A DNA stretch of 14,902 nt, from assembly GCA_010671965.1 (NCBI GenBank), contig JAAHIC010000031.1:1-14902 (forward strand). The letters are read 5' to 3'. This stretch comes from Leptolyngbya sp. SIO4C5 (GTDB lineage: Bacteria > Cyanobacteriota > Cyanobacteriia > Phormidesmidales > Phormidesmidaceae). Both the position numbers and the translations under genes were made by a program. Of this stretch, positions 1 through 7,225 are shown piece by piece. The notes below the pieces were generated by a model, which made no database searches, was not told the DNA's origin, and worked only from the letters and a program-made list of their open reading frames with translations. Positions within the stretch are counted from its first letter, which is position 1; every line of letters starts with the position of its first letter.

Positions 1-1176
1 TACCAGCGGCAACATAGGATGAAGGGGCGTTCCTGTCCGCTGGTCAAGCTGGCTTGGCTGCGGCATGAGCAGCCCCAACTCTTCAACCAGGCCGCTAAAT
101 TTATCTCCATCAAAGAGTACGTGCTGTATCACTGGTTTGAGCAATATGTAGTGGACTATGCCGTCGCCAACGCTACTGGGCTGTTCAATATGCAGTCCTT
201 GGACTGGGATAGCGAAGCGCTAGCGATAGCTGGGATTTCGCGCGATCGCCTTTCTCAGCTCGTACCAACAACCCACGTTTTACCGCCCCTATCAGATGAG
301 ATTACGGAGCTGCTGGGATTACCGACTAACTTACCTGTTGTAGTCGGTGCCAGCGATGGCGTACTGGCAAATTTAGGCATCAATGCAATCGCGCCTGGTG
401 TCGTTGCAGTCACAGTTGGCACTAGCGGCGCGGTGCGGGCAACGGTTGACCAACCCCAAACGGACGCCCAAGAACGTCTCTTTTGTTATGTCCTAACAGA
501 ACAGCATTGGGTCATTGGCGGGGCAGCTAACAGCGGCGGCTTGATCCTGCGCTGGGCACGCGATCACCTGGTAGATAACACCTGCGACACGGCCCGCCTG
601 CTCAAACAAGATCCCTACAGCCTGTTGACAGCGATCGCAGATACAGTCCCGCCCGGCGCGGCGGGTCTCATTTTCCATCCCTATCTAGCTGGCGAGCGAT
701 CGCCCCTATGGGACGCCAATGCCCGGGGCAGCTTCTTTGGCCTGGCGCTGCACCACACCAAGGCTCACCTGACGCGGGCGGTGCTAGAGGGCATTGTCTA
801 TAACCTTTATGTGGTGTTGGCAGCGCTGCAGGAAATCATTGGTCCCGCTAAGAGCATCCAGGCCACGGGCGGCTTTGCCCGCTCCACCGTTTGGCGGCAG
901 ATACTGGCTGACGTGTTTGACCGGACGGTGGTCATTCCAGAAACCTATGAAAGTTCCTGCTTTGGCGCAGCCGTGCTGGGTCTGTACGCCCTAGGGATTA
1001 TCTCTAGCCTTGAGGGCGTAGCCGACATGATTGGCGAAACCCACCGACACCAGCCCATTCCCGAAAATGTCCGCAAGTATCGCCAGATACTGCCGCTTTA
1101 CAGACACCTGCTGCATCGCTTCAGAGCAGAATATGCCGCGATCGCGGCTATTCAGGCTGATCTGGAGCAGTCATAG
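1..1176 (+). CDS. gntK: Gluconokinase, FGGY carbohydrate kinase family (5' partial)
   Basis: Phosphorylates gluconate with ATP to 6-phosphogluconate in the cytoplasm, feeding the oxidative pentose phosphate pathway. The reading frame is open from base 1, so the N-terminal part (roughly 110-130 residues of a family near 500) lies upstream. The ATG at 19 should not be taken as the start. Counting from it, visible family marks are GASDGVLANLG at 110-120 with the presumed catalytic Asp113, the nucleotide-binding VTVGTSGAVR at 131-140, HPYLAGERSPLWD at 220-232 and the C-terminal FGGY signature ATGGFARSTVW at 282-292. The overall pattern (IKEY, VVDYAVANATGLFN, HWVIGGAANSGG) fits the Bacillus GntK type rather than glycerol or xylulose kinase. 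One local anomaly: codons 4-12 of the window read QHRMKGRSC where the family has TGTPxHPMx, explained by a 27-bp inversion (see findings). The 3' end overlaps the convergent gene by 29 bp. Confidence 0.9.
   Translation, partial: YQRQHRMKGRSCPLVKLAWLRHEQPQLFNQAAKFISIKEYVLYHWFEQYVVDYAVANATGLFNMQSLDWDSEALAIAGISRDRLSQLVPTTHVLPPLSDEITELLGLPTNLPVVVGASDGVLANLGINAIAPGVVAVTVGTSGAVRATVDQPQTDAQERLFCYVLTEQHWVIGGAANSGGLILRWARDHLVDNTCDTARLLKQDPYSLLTAIADTVPPGAAGLIFHPYLAGERSPLWDANARGSFFGLALHHTKAHLTRAVLEGIVYNLYVVLAALQEIIGPAKSIQATGGFARSTVWRQILADVFDRTVVIPETYESSCFGAAVLGLYALGIISSLEGVADMIGETHRHQPIPENVRKYRQILPLYRHLLHRFRAEYAAIAAIQADLEQS
2..44. repeat. 8-bp inverted repeats flanking an apparently inverted 27-bp segment inside gntK
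   Basis: ACCAGCGG at 2-9 and CCGCTGGT at 37-44 are perfect reverse complements. They enclose 27 bp (10-36), exactly nine codons. As written, the segment encodes QHRMKGRSC. Reverse-complemented between the same repeats it reads TGTPLHPML, giving YQRTGTPLHPMLPLVK, the conserved gluconokinase motif. The repeats and the translation are seen directly. That the segment has been inverted follows from the family motif. Whether this is biological or technical cannot be told from here. Confidence 0.85.
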
Positions 1177-1837
1177 CTTCCGGATCTTCGGAGCCACAGG
1201 TCTGAGCGATCGCCGCCTGCAGATAGCTCTCAGCGGCTTCGGTGCCAGTCGGGGCAGTAGCCGCCACCTGGAGGGCATCGGCCCAGAGGTACTGATCGGC
1301 AAAGTAAGTCACCTGTCTCAGCACTTGCGCCTCCAGATCGGCCTGCTCTAGAGCCAGTTGGGTATTGAGCACCCTTAGCTCATCTGCAATCACCGCCTGA
1401 CGCTCTAGAGCCATAATCCGGAAAGGAATCCGTAGTTGCTCAACCGCAAACGGCCCGCCGTAGATTTTCCAAATATACTCCTGTCCAGGCTGTAGCGGCA
1501 TTTCTGCTCCGTACTGTATCTGGGTGGTACCAGCCTCCGGATCAGCCTGCCAGAGCACTTCATCTGTCTCGGCGGTCACAATCTGCAGGCGGCTCAGCGA
1601 TCCCTGCCAGAGAAACAGGGGGCGATCGCTCCAAAGCGTCAGAGCCGAGCGGGGCACCGCCAGCGGTGCTAGCGGGCAGACATCGCCGCGCGAACCACCG
1701 GGAGACCGGGGAAAGGGCGGCTCGCCTTGAGCTTGAGCTACCTGAACTAGAGGACCGGTAAGCGCTAACAGCCCTAGTGATAACCACTGCACAGGACGGG
1801 CGGCAAAATAAGCGGGGATGACGGCTAGATTAAGCAT
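1148..1837 (-). CDS. Secreted DUF928-like protein, last gene of the CHAT-CHASE2 operon
   Basis: A 229-residue exported protein of unknown function. Residues 15-37 form a hydrophobic stretch ending in AQA|QG, a likely signal peptide. The body has DUF928-like marks: a CPL segment after an RSPGGSRGD stretch, then LTLWSDRPLFLWQG, LQIVTAETDEVLWQAD and LQPGQEYIWKIY, which suggest a beta-sandwich-like domain. A C-terminal helical region (RQAVIADELRVLNTQLALEQADLEAQVLR) follows. The ATG lies 4 bp after the stop of the upstream CHAT-CHASE2 gene, so it is probably co-transcribed and coupled, and no clear Shine-Dalgarno is visible. The family is mostly cyanobacterial and, as I recall, often found next to CHASE2 genes. 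Being outside the cytoplasm, it could contact the CHASE2 sensor domain, but that is inference. Its 3' end runs into the gluconokinase gene on the other strand. Confidence 0.75.
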   Translation of the reverse strand: MLNLAVIPAYFAARPVQWLSLGLLALTGPLVQVAQAQGEPPFPRSPGGSRGDVCPLAPLAVPRSALTLWSDRPLFLWQGSLSRLQIVTAETDEVLWQADPEAGTTQIQYGAEMPLQPGQEYIWKIYGGPFAVEQLRIPFRIMALERQAVIADELRVLNTQLALEQADLEAQVLRQVTYFADQYLWADALQVAATAPTGTEAAESYLQAAIAQTCGSEDPEAMTAPDQPE

Positions 1838-1841
1838 GGGT

Positions 1842-4235
1842 TCAACTATGAGACTTATCTGAAAACAAGGGGGGAACTAAATAGGCCAGCAGCAAGGCAC
1901 TGGGCAAGCACCAGGGAATCAAAACTAAGCCAGAGACATAAACCTGGAGGCTCACAAGGCCATACAAGGCGATCGCGCCTGTGAGTAGCCCCAGGGATCG
2001 CCAGCGTTGCGAAGCTGGGGCTGAGACACTCAGCGCTAGGCTCTTAGCCAGCAGCGCCGCTAGCGCCACCAGCCAGAGATCGGGCAGGGGCACAACCCAG
2101 TGGCGATGCCGAAAATGATGAAACTGGTAAGCGTGCAGTTCTCCCCCGGGAACAATGGTGTTTAAGGCTTCTGCGTCGGTCTGCCGCTGCCAGTAGCGCA
2201 GGGCTGGCGTCAGGGAATAGTTGTCAGCGCTGAAGGCATTGACGCCCGCATCACCATAGCCCCCTGGCATGATCAACAGCACCGGCTGCGAAAATTCCTG
2301 ACGCAGATCGGCGGGCGATCGCGCCAGAAATTCCCAGGCGGGCAGCTTTTGATAAATAGTTTCAGGCGGCAGCGAAAAGTCCACGATAGGATAAAGCCAG
2401 CTCTGACCGTAGTGAAACGAAAACGCGGTCAAAGGCCCGATTGCGGTCCGAGGCGATCGCAGAGGTGACTCAACGGCATAGGCCGGAGCGCTGCTGGTAA
2501 TATCGGTAATATCTGCGGCCAAAGCCAACAGATAGCTAAAAGGCAAGGGACGAGCGGCACTGGCTGCGGGCAAGCTGGGCCGCTGTCCTTGAAAAAAGAG
2601 GGCAATGTCTCCTTCCCAAGCAGGGGCAGCTTCAGCTAAATCTGGCAGCGTGCTGAGCCAAACGCCATTATCATCGCGGTAGGTTGCCAACACCAAACGC
2701 GACTGAGACTGCTCATAGGCACGTTGCAAAGCGGTCTGTAGCTGCATGTCCTGTTCTGGCAAAGGGCGATCGAGAAGATAGTCGATACCGATCACCTCAG
2801 CCCCTACTGACGCGGACTGATCTACTAGCTGAGCCAAATAGCTGCGATCCATCGGTCGCGGATCGCCAATTCCCCCTTTAATCAAGGACTCATTGTCCAC
2901 CTGAATGAGTAAAATCTCTGGCGACACAGTGGGAATCTGCTGGGTCAGACTGCGGTAAACTGCCTGCGTCCGTAGGCGCTGCTGCAGCAGCCAGTTTTGC
3001 AGCGGAACTAGGGTGCTTAGTGCTAAACAACCTGCTAGGGCTACTGCCTCATAGCGCTTGGGCAGCCAGGGCTGCAGCCGCTGCCGCCAGCTTTGATCCG
3101 GGATTTGAAACAGGCGCGAGCTAGGATGCCGAAACAGCGAGGGCACCAGATGAGCCGCCGGATAAATCAGGTTTTTGTCACGCAGATGCCGATTGGCCTG
3201 CAGCAGCGCCGCTTGCACATCTTGGTGCTGGCCCAGCGCTTGTAAAAACTGGAGCAGAAAGACCTGAGCAACCTGGTTATGAATGGGCTCTCGCATGACG
3301 GCCACCTGACTAAGGCCCAAGTCAATCAGAGACTCCGCGATATTCAAGCCGCTACAGGAGTTAAACAGGGCAAACTGGAGACCATGCTGCTGGGCGATCG
3401 CCAGCATGGGCGCAATCTCCTGCAGCCGGATAGAGCTACCGGGGGCGATCGCTAGCTCACCTCCCGTCAGCGCTGTTTCATTACTGTGTCCGGCAAACAG
3501 CAGCACGTCCCAGCCCAGCGGCTCCGTCAGCGCCGTGACGATAGCTTGCTTCAGTTCCGCGACCGACTGCTGCGGCTGCCAGCCAATAAATTTCACTTCG
3601 GCCAGCTTGTCTAGCGCTGCGATCGCGGTGCGATCTGCCTCAAAATCTAGGCCCGTGTCATCCCCTAGAATTACCAGGATACGAGGCCGTGATCGCAGCG
3701 TAGTGGGCTTGACCGTGGGGCGGCGAATATTGGCGGGCGAACGGACGATCTGCACCGCCCCTGCCCCGGCAAATTCAGCATTGACTTCCCACGCCTCCCA
3801 AGGCAGACGCGCTAGGGCTAGCGGCGTACAGGTGAGAAACAAATTCAGGCCGCGATCGAGATGATTTTGGGCTGCCTGGGCCAGCTGTGAGCGAATTTCA
3901 TGCAGGTCGGCATCTCTGAGCCAGCGGTTGAATTCATAAATCAGCTTAGCTTCCGCCTCAACGAGCTGTGCCTGCCAGTCAGTAACTCGCGCTACGCTGC
4001 CGCTGGCCTGTACCCGGCCCCGCAAAGCATGGGTGGCGGGCGGTGCGGTTTGGGGCAGCGGCAAGGTCTGATAAAAATTGAGATAGGCACACTGCCATTG
4101 GCTGTAGCAGTCCAAGACATATTGAGGCGCAGGCAGTTCTGCCTGTAGCTGCAGCCCCTGATCCCAGCTCAGCTCAAACAGGCAAATTTGTCCAACTTGC
4201 TGAATTCTAAGGCGATAAAATCCTGCAACTGTCAT
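1842..4235 (-). CDS. CHAT-domain protease fused to a membrane CHASE2 sensor
   Basis: A 797-residue membrane protein. Residues about 1-125 are a conserved N-terminal region (FYRLRIQQVGQICLFELSW). Residues about 125-380 are a CHAT domain, a caspase-like cysteine protease fold. The expected dyad is present: His250 in LLFAGHSNE and Cys294 in LFNSCSGLN. A transmembrane helix at about 396-413 leads to a CHASE2 extracytoplasmic sensor domain at about 423-703 (start ILLIQVDNESL). Three C-terminal helices follow (about 720-736, 747-763, 766-788). This topology puts the protease in the cytoplasm and the sensor outside. I chose ATG 4235 over TTG 4241, six bases upstream in frame. The gap to the preceding DUF1822 stop is 15 bp with no Shine-Dalgarno, suggesting coupling. 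Substrate and ligand are unknown. CHAT and CHASE2 assignments are strong; proteolytic activity is inferred from the intact dyad. Confidence 0.88.
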   Translation of the reverse strand: MTVAGFYRLRIQQVGQICLFELSWDQGLQLQAELPAPQYVLDCYSQWQCAYLNFYQTLPLPQTAPPATHALRGRVQASGSVARVTDWQAQLVEAEAKLIYEFNRWLRDADLHEIRSQLAQAAQNHLDRGLNLFLTCTPLALARLPWEAWEVNAEFAGAGAVQIVRSPANIRRPTVKPTTLRSRPRILVILGDDTGLDFEADRTAIAALDKLAEVKFIGWQPQQSVAELKQAIVTALTEPLGWDVLLFAGHSNETALTGGELAIAPGSSIRLQEIAPMLAIAQQHGLQFALFNSCSGLNIAESLIDLGLSQVAVMREPIHNQVAQVFLLQFLQALGQHQDVQAALLQANRHLRDKNLIYPAAHLVPSLFRHPSSRLFQIPDQSWRQRLQPWLPKRYEAVALAGCLALSTLVPLQNWLLQQRLRTQAVYRSLTQQIPTVSPEILLIQVDNESLIKGGIGDPRPMDRSYLAQLVDQSASVGAEVIGIDYLLDRPLPEQDMQLQTALQRAYEQSQSRLVLATYRDDNGVWLSTLPDLAEAAPAWEGDIALFFQGQRPSLPAASAARPLPFSYLLALAADITDITSSAPAYAVESPLRSPRTAIGPLTAFSFHYGQSWLYPIVDFSLPPETIYQKLPAWEFLARSPADLRQEFSQPVLLIMPGGYGDAGVNAFSADNYSLTPALRYWQRQTDAEALNTIVPGGELHAYQFHHFRHRHWVVPLPDLWLVALAALLAKSLALSVSAPASQRWRSLGLLTGAIALYGLVSLQVYVSGLVLIPWCLPSALLLAYLVPPLFSDKSHS

Positions 4236-4250
4236 GACCAAACAAAACGG

Positions 4251-5573
4251 CTATGATTCATGATCTGGGATAAAGGCGATCGCTGGCAGAGCGATCGCGG
4301 TGCCTGAGGGCAAAGCGATAGACACCCAAAACTGCTCATCTAGCGTTCCAATGATCTGCCCATAGAGATAGCTGTCCGCACTGCCGGGCTGCAGCGTATG
4401 TTCTACCAAAAGCTGCTCGGCATCGCGGATACGCAGTGCCGTTCCCGGCGAGAGGCGATCGCCCGGCTGCGGCCCTAGCACCACCAGCAACGACCACTCG
4501 GCTGTATCGGCAGGCAAAGCCCAGGCGATCGCATACAGCCGCAGGACGCCATTTTCCCAGCTAATATCCCGGTATGCCCCCCGCGCCTGAGAAACCAACT
4601 GTACCCCGTTGCGCTCTAGCTCGCTCAGCACGGATTCTATTTCAGTTGCGCTTGAGCGCATAGCAGTAGCGGGACGCAGCGGCGGTAGTAGCTGCCAGGA
4701 GAGGTGAGCGGCTGTCTGATCGAGCCGATTGCGCAGCCACTGCCCAGCATTGATGGCCGCCTGAGCTATATCAGGTTGAACCGTGACGGTAGGCAAAGGC
4801 AGATTTTGCCCCTGCTGAAACTGATAGAGCCAGTTGACCCAGGCAGGCTGCCGCAGTAGCTCCGCCCCCAGGGACCAGGGTAAACGCTGCCAGAGAGGCG
4901 CGGTATCTGCCTGCAGCAGCGGCTGGAGTGACTGTAGGCGCTGCTGCAGTTCGGGCAGCCGCGACGGCTCTGAGCGAGGGGTAGGCAAGGCGATCGCGGC
5001 TGCGTCTAAGCAGCGCAGATAGAGCAGCAGGTTATCAGCATTGAGGTCAAACCAGCCCAGCGGCACCGGGTAAGTCCAGTCCTCTGCGGCTTCTAGAGAT
5101 TGCCGCCGCTGCGCTAGCTGATCCTGCCGCAAACAGCCCTGCACCATCACCTGTCCCGCCTCTTCTTCCACCTGAATGAGCACGTAGAGATGGGGCACAA
5201 ACTGGGCTAAGTCAACTGCAGCACTGGGAATGCTGACTATTTCATCCCAGAGACTGCCCACCGTCAGCAGACACAGCTTGAAGCCGCCGACCTGCAGGTT
5301 GCAAACTGCGGGCAGCAGGTTAGCATAGGCGGGCTGCTGCAGGGTGCTGTGCTGCTGATCGAGCTGTAAGTCCGGCGATCGCTCTGCCAGCCAGCCCTCA
5401 AAGCCCGCGACAGCTAGCCCATTGAGATAATTTTGCCACTGCATATCGGGCTGCAGGATCGCCTGGCTGAACTGGGCCGACTCGGCTAGGTCAGGGGTAC
5501 TGAGATCGACGGCGGCGGGGTCTATAGCTTCGTGCTCTAGGGAATCAGCTAAGTTTTCAGGATAGGCGATCAT
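4251..5573 (-). CDS. DUF1822 family protein, cyanobacterial, partner gene of the CHAT-CHASE2 operon
   Basis: A 440-residue soluble protein of unknown function. The N-terminal part has the DUF1822 pattern: YLNGLAVAGFEGWLAER at 49-65, then LPAVCNLQVGGFKLCLL and the run VDLAQFVPHLYVLIQVEEE at 120-138. The C-terminal 90 residues (SLLVVLGPQPGDRLSPGTAL, SYLYGQIIGTLDEQFWVSIAL, ALPAIAF) look like an all-beta ligand or interaction domain. No signal peptide, membrane helix or catalytic motif is visible. The start is fixed by the ATGA overlap with the upstream stop and by GGAG nine bases before the ATG. The frame stays open 17 codons further upstream but without support. It lies between the sigma-like and CHAT-CHASE2 genes, an order I recall from other cyanobacteria. 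It may link sensor protease and sigma-like protein; this is inference only. Confidence 0.82.
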   Translation of the reverse strand: MIAYPENLADSLEHEAIDPAAVDLSTPDLAESAQFSQAILQPDMQWQNYLNGLAVAGFEGWLAERSPDLQLDQQHSTLQQPAYANLLPAVCNLQVGGFKLCLLTVGSLWDEIVSIPSAAVDLAQFVPHLYVLIQVEEEAGQVMVQGCLRQDQLAQRRQSLEAAEDWTYPVPLGWFDLNADNLLLYLRCLDAAAIALPTPRSEPSRLPELQQRLQSLQPLLQADTAPLWQRLPWSLGAELLRQPAWVNWLYQFQQGQNLPLPTVTVQPDIAQAAINAGQWLRNRLDQTAAHLSWQLLPPLRPATAMRSSATEIESVLSELERNGVQLVSQARGAYRDISWENGVLRLYAIAWALPADTAEWSLLVVLGPQPGDRLSPGTALRIRDAEQLLVEHTLQPGSADSYLYGQIIGTLDEQFWVSIALPSGTAIALPAIAFIPDHES

Positions 5574-7036
5574 GATAGGTTTCTCCGAGTGTCCAGGTAG
5601 CGGCAGAGGTGTTCGCTTAAGCAACTGCGGGGCAAATCGCTAGCGGTGGCGGCCTCTGCCTCAGCCTCCTGCAGTAGCGCATCGATCTGTTCGGCCAAGG
5701 CGGCGGCAATGCTCTCATCTAGGTCTTTTAGCCGCTCCGGGGTTAGATAGGTCTGAATTTTTGCTCGAATGCGATCGCTCAAAAGCTGCAACAGCCGATG
5801 GCGGATATCTGCCCGGAGCTGCTTTAGCTTCAGCAAGCGGCTCACCTGATACTGCTGGGTCAGTCCCACCTGGGGAGCAATATCTCCCATTGCCTGCCCC
5901 TGACAGTGAAACAGGCTCAGCGCTCGTAAAAACGGCTCCGGCGACTTATGCTTGCGGCGGCTGAGCTGGGCTACCCACTGCTCAATCACCTCAGCGATCG
6001 CCTGATCCAAACAGCTGATCAACTGCTGCCGGTAGAACTGTAGAAACGCCTGCAGCTCATCGGTCGCCTCGCTAGGCGGCTGGGTCTGCAAACCTTCTAC
6101 CACTGCGCCTAATTCTGGCTGATCTAGAGAAGCGGCGGCGATCGCGCCGCTGCGCACATGGATTCGGTACTGGCGTAGGTAGGTAGCGATCGCCTGCAGT
6201 TGGGCAAACAGATCATCTGGCGGAGCCTGCAGCCGCTGGGGCAATCGCTGCGCCATGCGATTTAGCTGTTCCGTGGTGGGAGGTATACAGGTAATGGCCC
6301 CCCCTTGCTGCCGCTGGGCCAAGCGGTCTTGGCGATAGACTTGGTGGTAGACCTGCAGCAGCTCGCCCGCCTGAAAAATCTCCTGCGGTGTCAGCCGATG
6401 AAATTCACTAAAAATTCGCTGTAGCTGCTTGGGCGCAGTGTCGTTCAAAATGGCCCAGTCGCTAATTAAATAGACACCTTGCTGCAGTAAAAACTGGTTT
6501 AGCTCCCGGTGATGCCGGACGCGGCGGGTGACCCAGGTGTTGAGGCTTGCCTTCTTGGGGTCGTAGGTCTGCAGAATTTTGGTTGCCAAAGAGCGATAGG
6601 CCGCCTCTGGGAGACTGCCGAGCGGTTCTAAAGGATAGACCTCGTCTAGCACATAGGGAAACAAATCATAGCGGCTGAAGCTGTGCCCTCGGCCAAACTG
6701 GCTCTCTAGCTGGCGACAGACAAACTGAGTCTGATGCGAGATGAGACAGCGCAAGCTGCCTTCTGCTAGCGGCAGCGTCGCCGCCTGGGACGCAGAGTCC
6801 TGCTGAAAATGATCCCACAGCCGCTGCTGCAGGGCGCTGTCTGAACGCCCGGTCAGGTCAGCTAAAATTTGCTTGAGAAAAGATTTAACGGTTGGTAGGG
6901 GTAACAGGTGCGGTCGGCTAGCGGCATCAATTCGCACAAGACGCCAATAGCGAGGAGACAACTCAGCAGGGGCAATCATAGAGAGCCAATGGGGGCTGAT
7001 AGCGGTTGTTTCCCAGGTTACATAGGTTTGGTGCAT
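5570..7036 (-). CDS. Sigma-70-like transcription factor, first gene of the CHAT-CHASE2 operon
   Basis: A 488-residue protein resembling divergent sigma-70 factors. Residues about 148-208 look like region 2: ATKILQTYDPKKASLNTW followed by the basic VTRRVRHHRE, where sigma factors have FDP-KG-F-TYA and promoter -10 contacts. Residues about 366-408 (PFLRALSLFHCQGQAMGDIA, then VSRLLKLKQLR) look like a region 4 helix-turn-helix. About 155 residues separate the two, much longer than in ECF factors. A helical acidic tail (LAEQIDALLQEAEAEAATAS) ends the protein. The next gene's ATG overlaps its TGA. The start is uncertain: ATG 7036 was chosen, but GTG 7051 and ATG 7132 are in frame and none has a good Shine-Dalgarno. 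DNA binding is likely by family; whether it works as a sigma factor with core polymerase is not shown by the sequence. Confidence 0.78.
   Translation of the reverse strand: MHQTYVTWETTAISPHWLSMIAPAELSPRYWRLVRIDAASRPHLLPLPTVKSFLKQILADLTGRSDSALQQRLWDHFQQDSASQAATLPLAEGSLRCLISHQTQFVCRQLESQFGRGHSFSRYDLFPYVLDEVYPLEPLGSLPEAAYRSLATKILQTYDPKKASLNTWVTRRVRHHRELNQFLLQQGVYLISDWAILNDTAPKQLQRIFSEFHRLTPQEIFQAGELLQVYHQVYRQDRLAQRQQGGAITCIPPTTEQLNRMAQRLPQRLQAPPDDLFAQLQAIATYLRQYRIHVRSGAIAAASLDQPELGAVVEGLQTQPPSEATDELQAFLQFYRQQLISCLDQAIAEVIEQWVAQLSRRKHKSPEPFLRALSLFHCQGQAMGDIAPQVGLTQQYQVSRLLKLKQLRADIRHRLLQLLSDRIRAKIQTYLTPERLKDLDESIAAALAEQIDALLQEAEAEAATASDLPRSCLSEHLCRYLDTRRNLS
5583..5586 (-). promoter_or_regulatory. 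Ribosome binding site of the DUF1822 gene
   Basis: GGAG on the minus strand, nine bases before ATG 5573. It sits inside the end of the sigma-like coding sequence and settles the internal start in the ATGA overlap. Confidence 0.6.
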
Positions 7037-7088
7037 TTGCGTGATGTTCACGGGCCTATCTGTGTATTGGCACTCTATCGACCTGCAA

Positions 7089-7129
7089 TTGACTTTACTG
7101 CTGAGGACATCAGACCTATGCAAAGTCAA
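7089..7129. promoter_or_regulatory. Long-spaced inverted repeat in the divergent promoter region
   Basis: TTGACTTT at 7089-7096 and AAAGTCAA at 7122-7129 are perfect 8-bp inverted arms 33 bp apart start to start, about three helical turns. A smaller dyad (CTGA GGACA TCAG, 7101-7113) lies between them. The element is 53 bp upstream of the sigma-like ATG and about 96 bp upstream of the gene on the other side. It may be a dimer-binding operator or an RNA hairpin. TTGACT also resembles a -35 box on both strands, but no good -10 box follows at the right spacing. Confidence 0.4.
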
Positions 7130-7179
7130 CATGAAACTGTGATTTTCTCTGAAAAGGGGTCAGATCCCTGGCGCGAGAA

Positions 7180-7207
7180 TTGCGTAAATAGATTAGAGTA
7201 ATACTGT
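7180..7207 (+). promoter_or_regulatory. Possible promoter of the coiled-coil membrane protein gene
   Basis: TTGCGT (7180-7185), a 16-bp spacer and TACTGT (7202-7207) lie 18 bp before the ATG at 7226. The match to sigma-70 consensus is weak, three of six in the -10 box, and the implied leader would be only about 12 bases. Confidence 0.22.
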
Positions 7208-7225
7208 CTAAGGCCAGTACATCGG

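Noticed and set aside
19..1176. Gluconokinase start at ATG 19
   Set aside because: The frame is open to base 1, the family's N-terminal domain is missing, and this ATG lies inside the apparently inverted 27-bp segment.
3406..3864. 152-codon open frame on the plus strand opposite the CHAT domain
   Set aside because: It lies entirely antisense to a well-supported CHAT-coding region, is Ser/Arg/Ala-rich without domain features, and is a by-product of GC-rich codon use.
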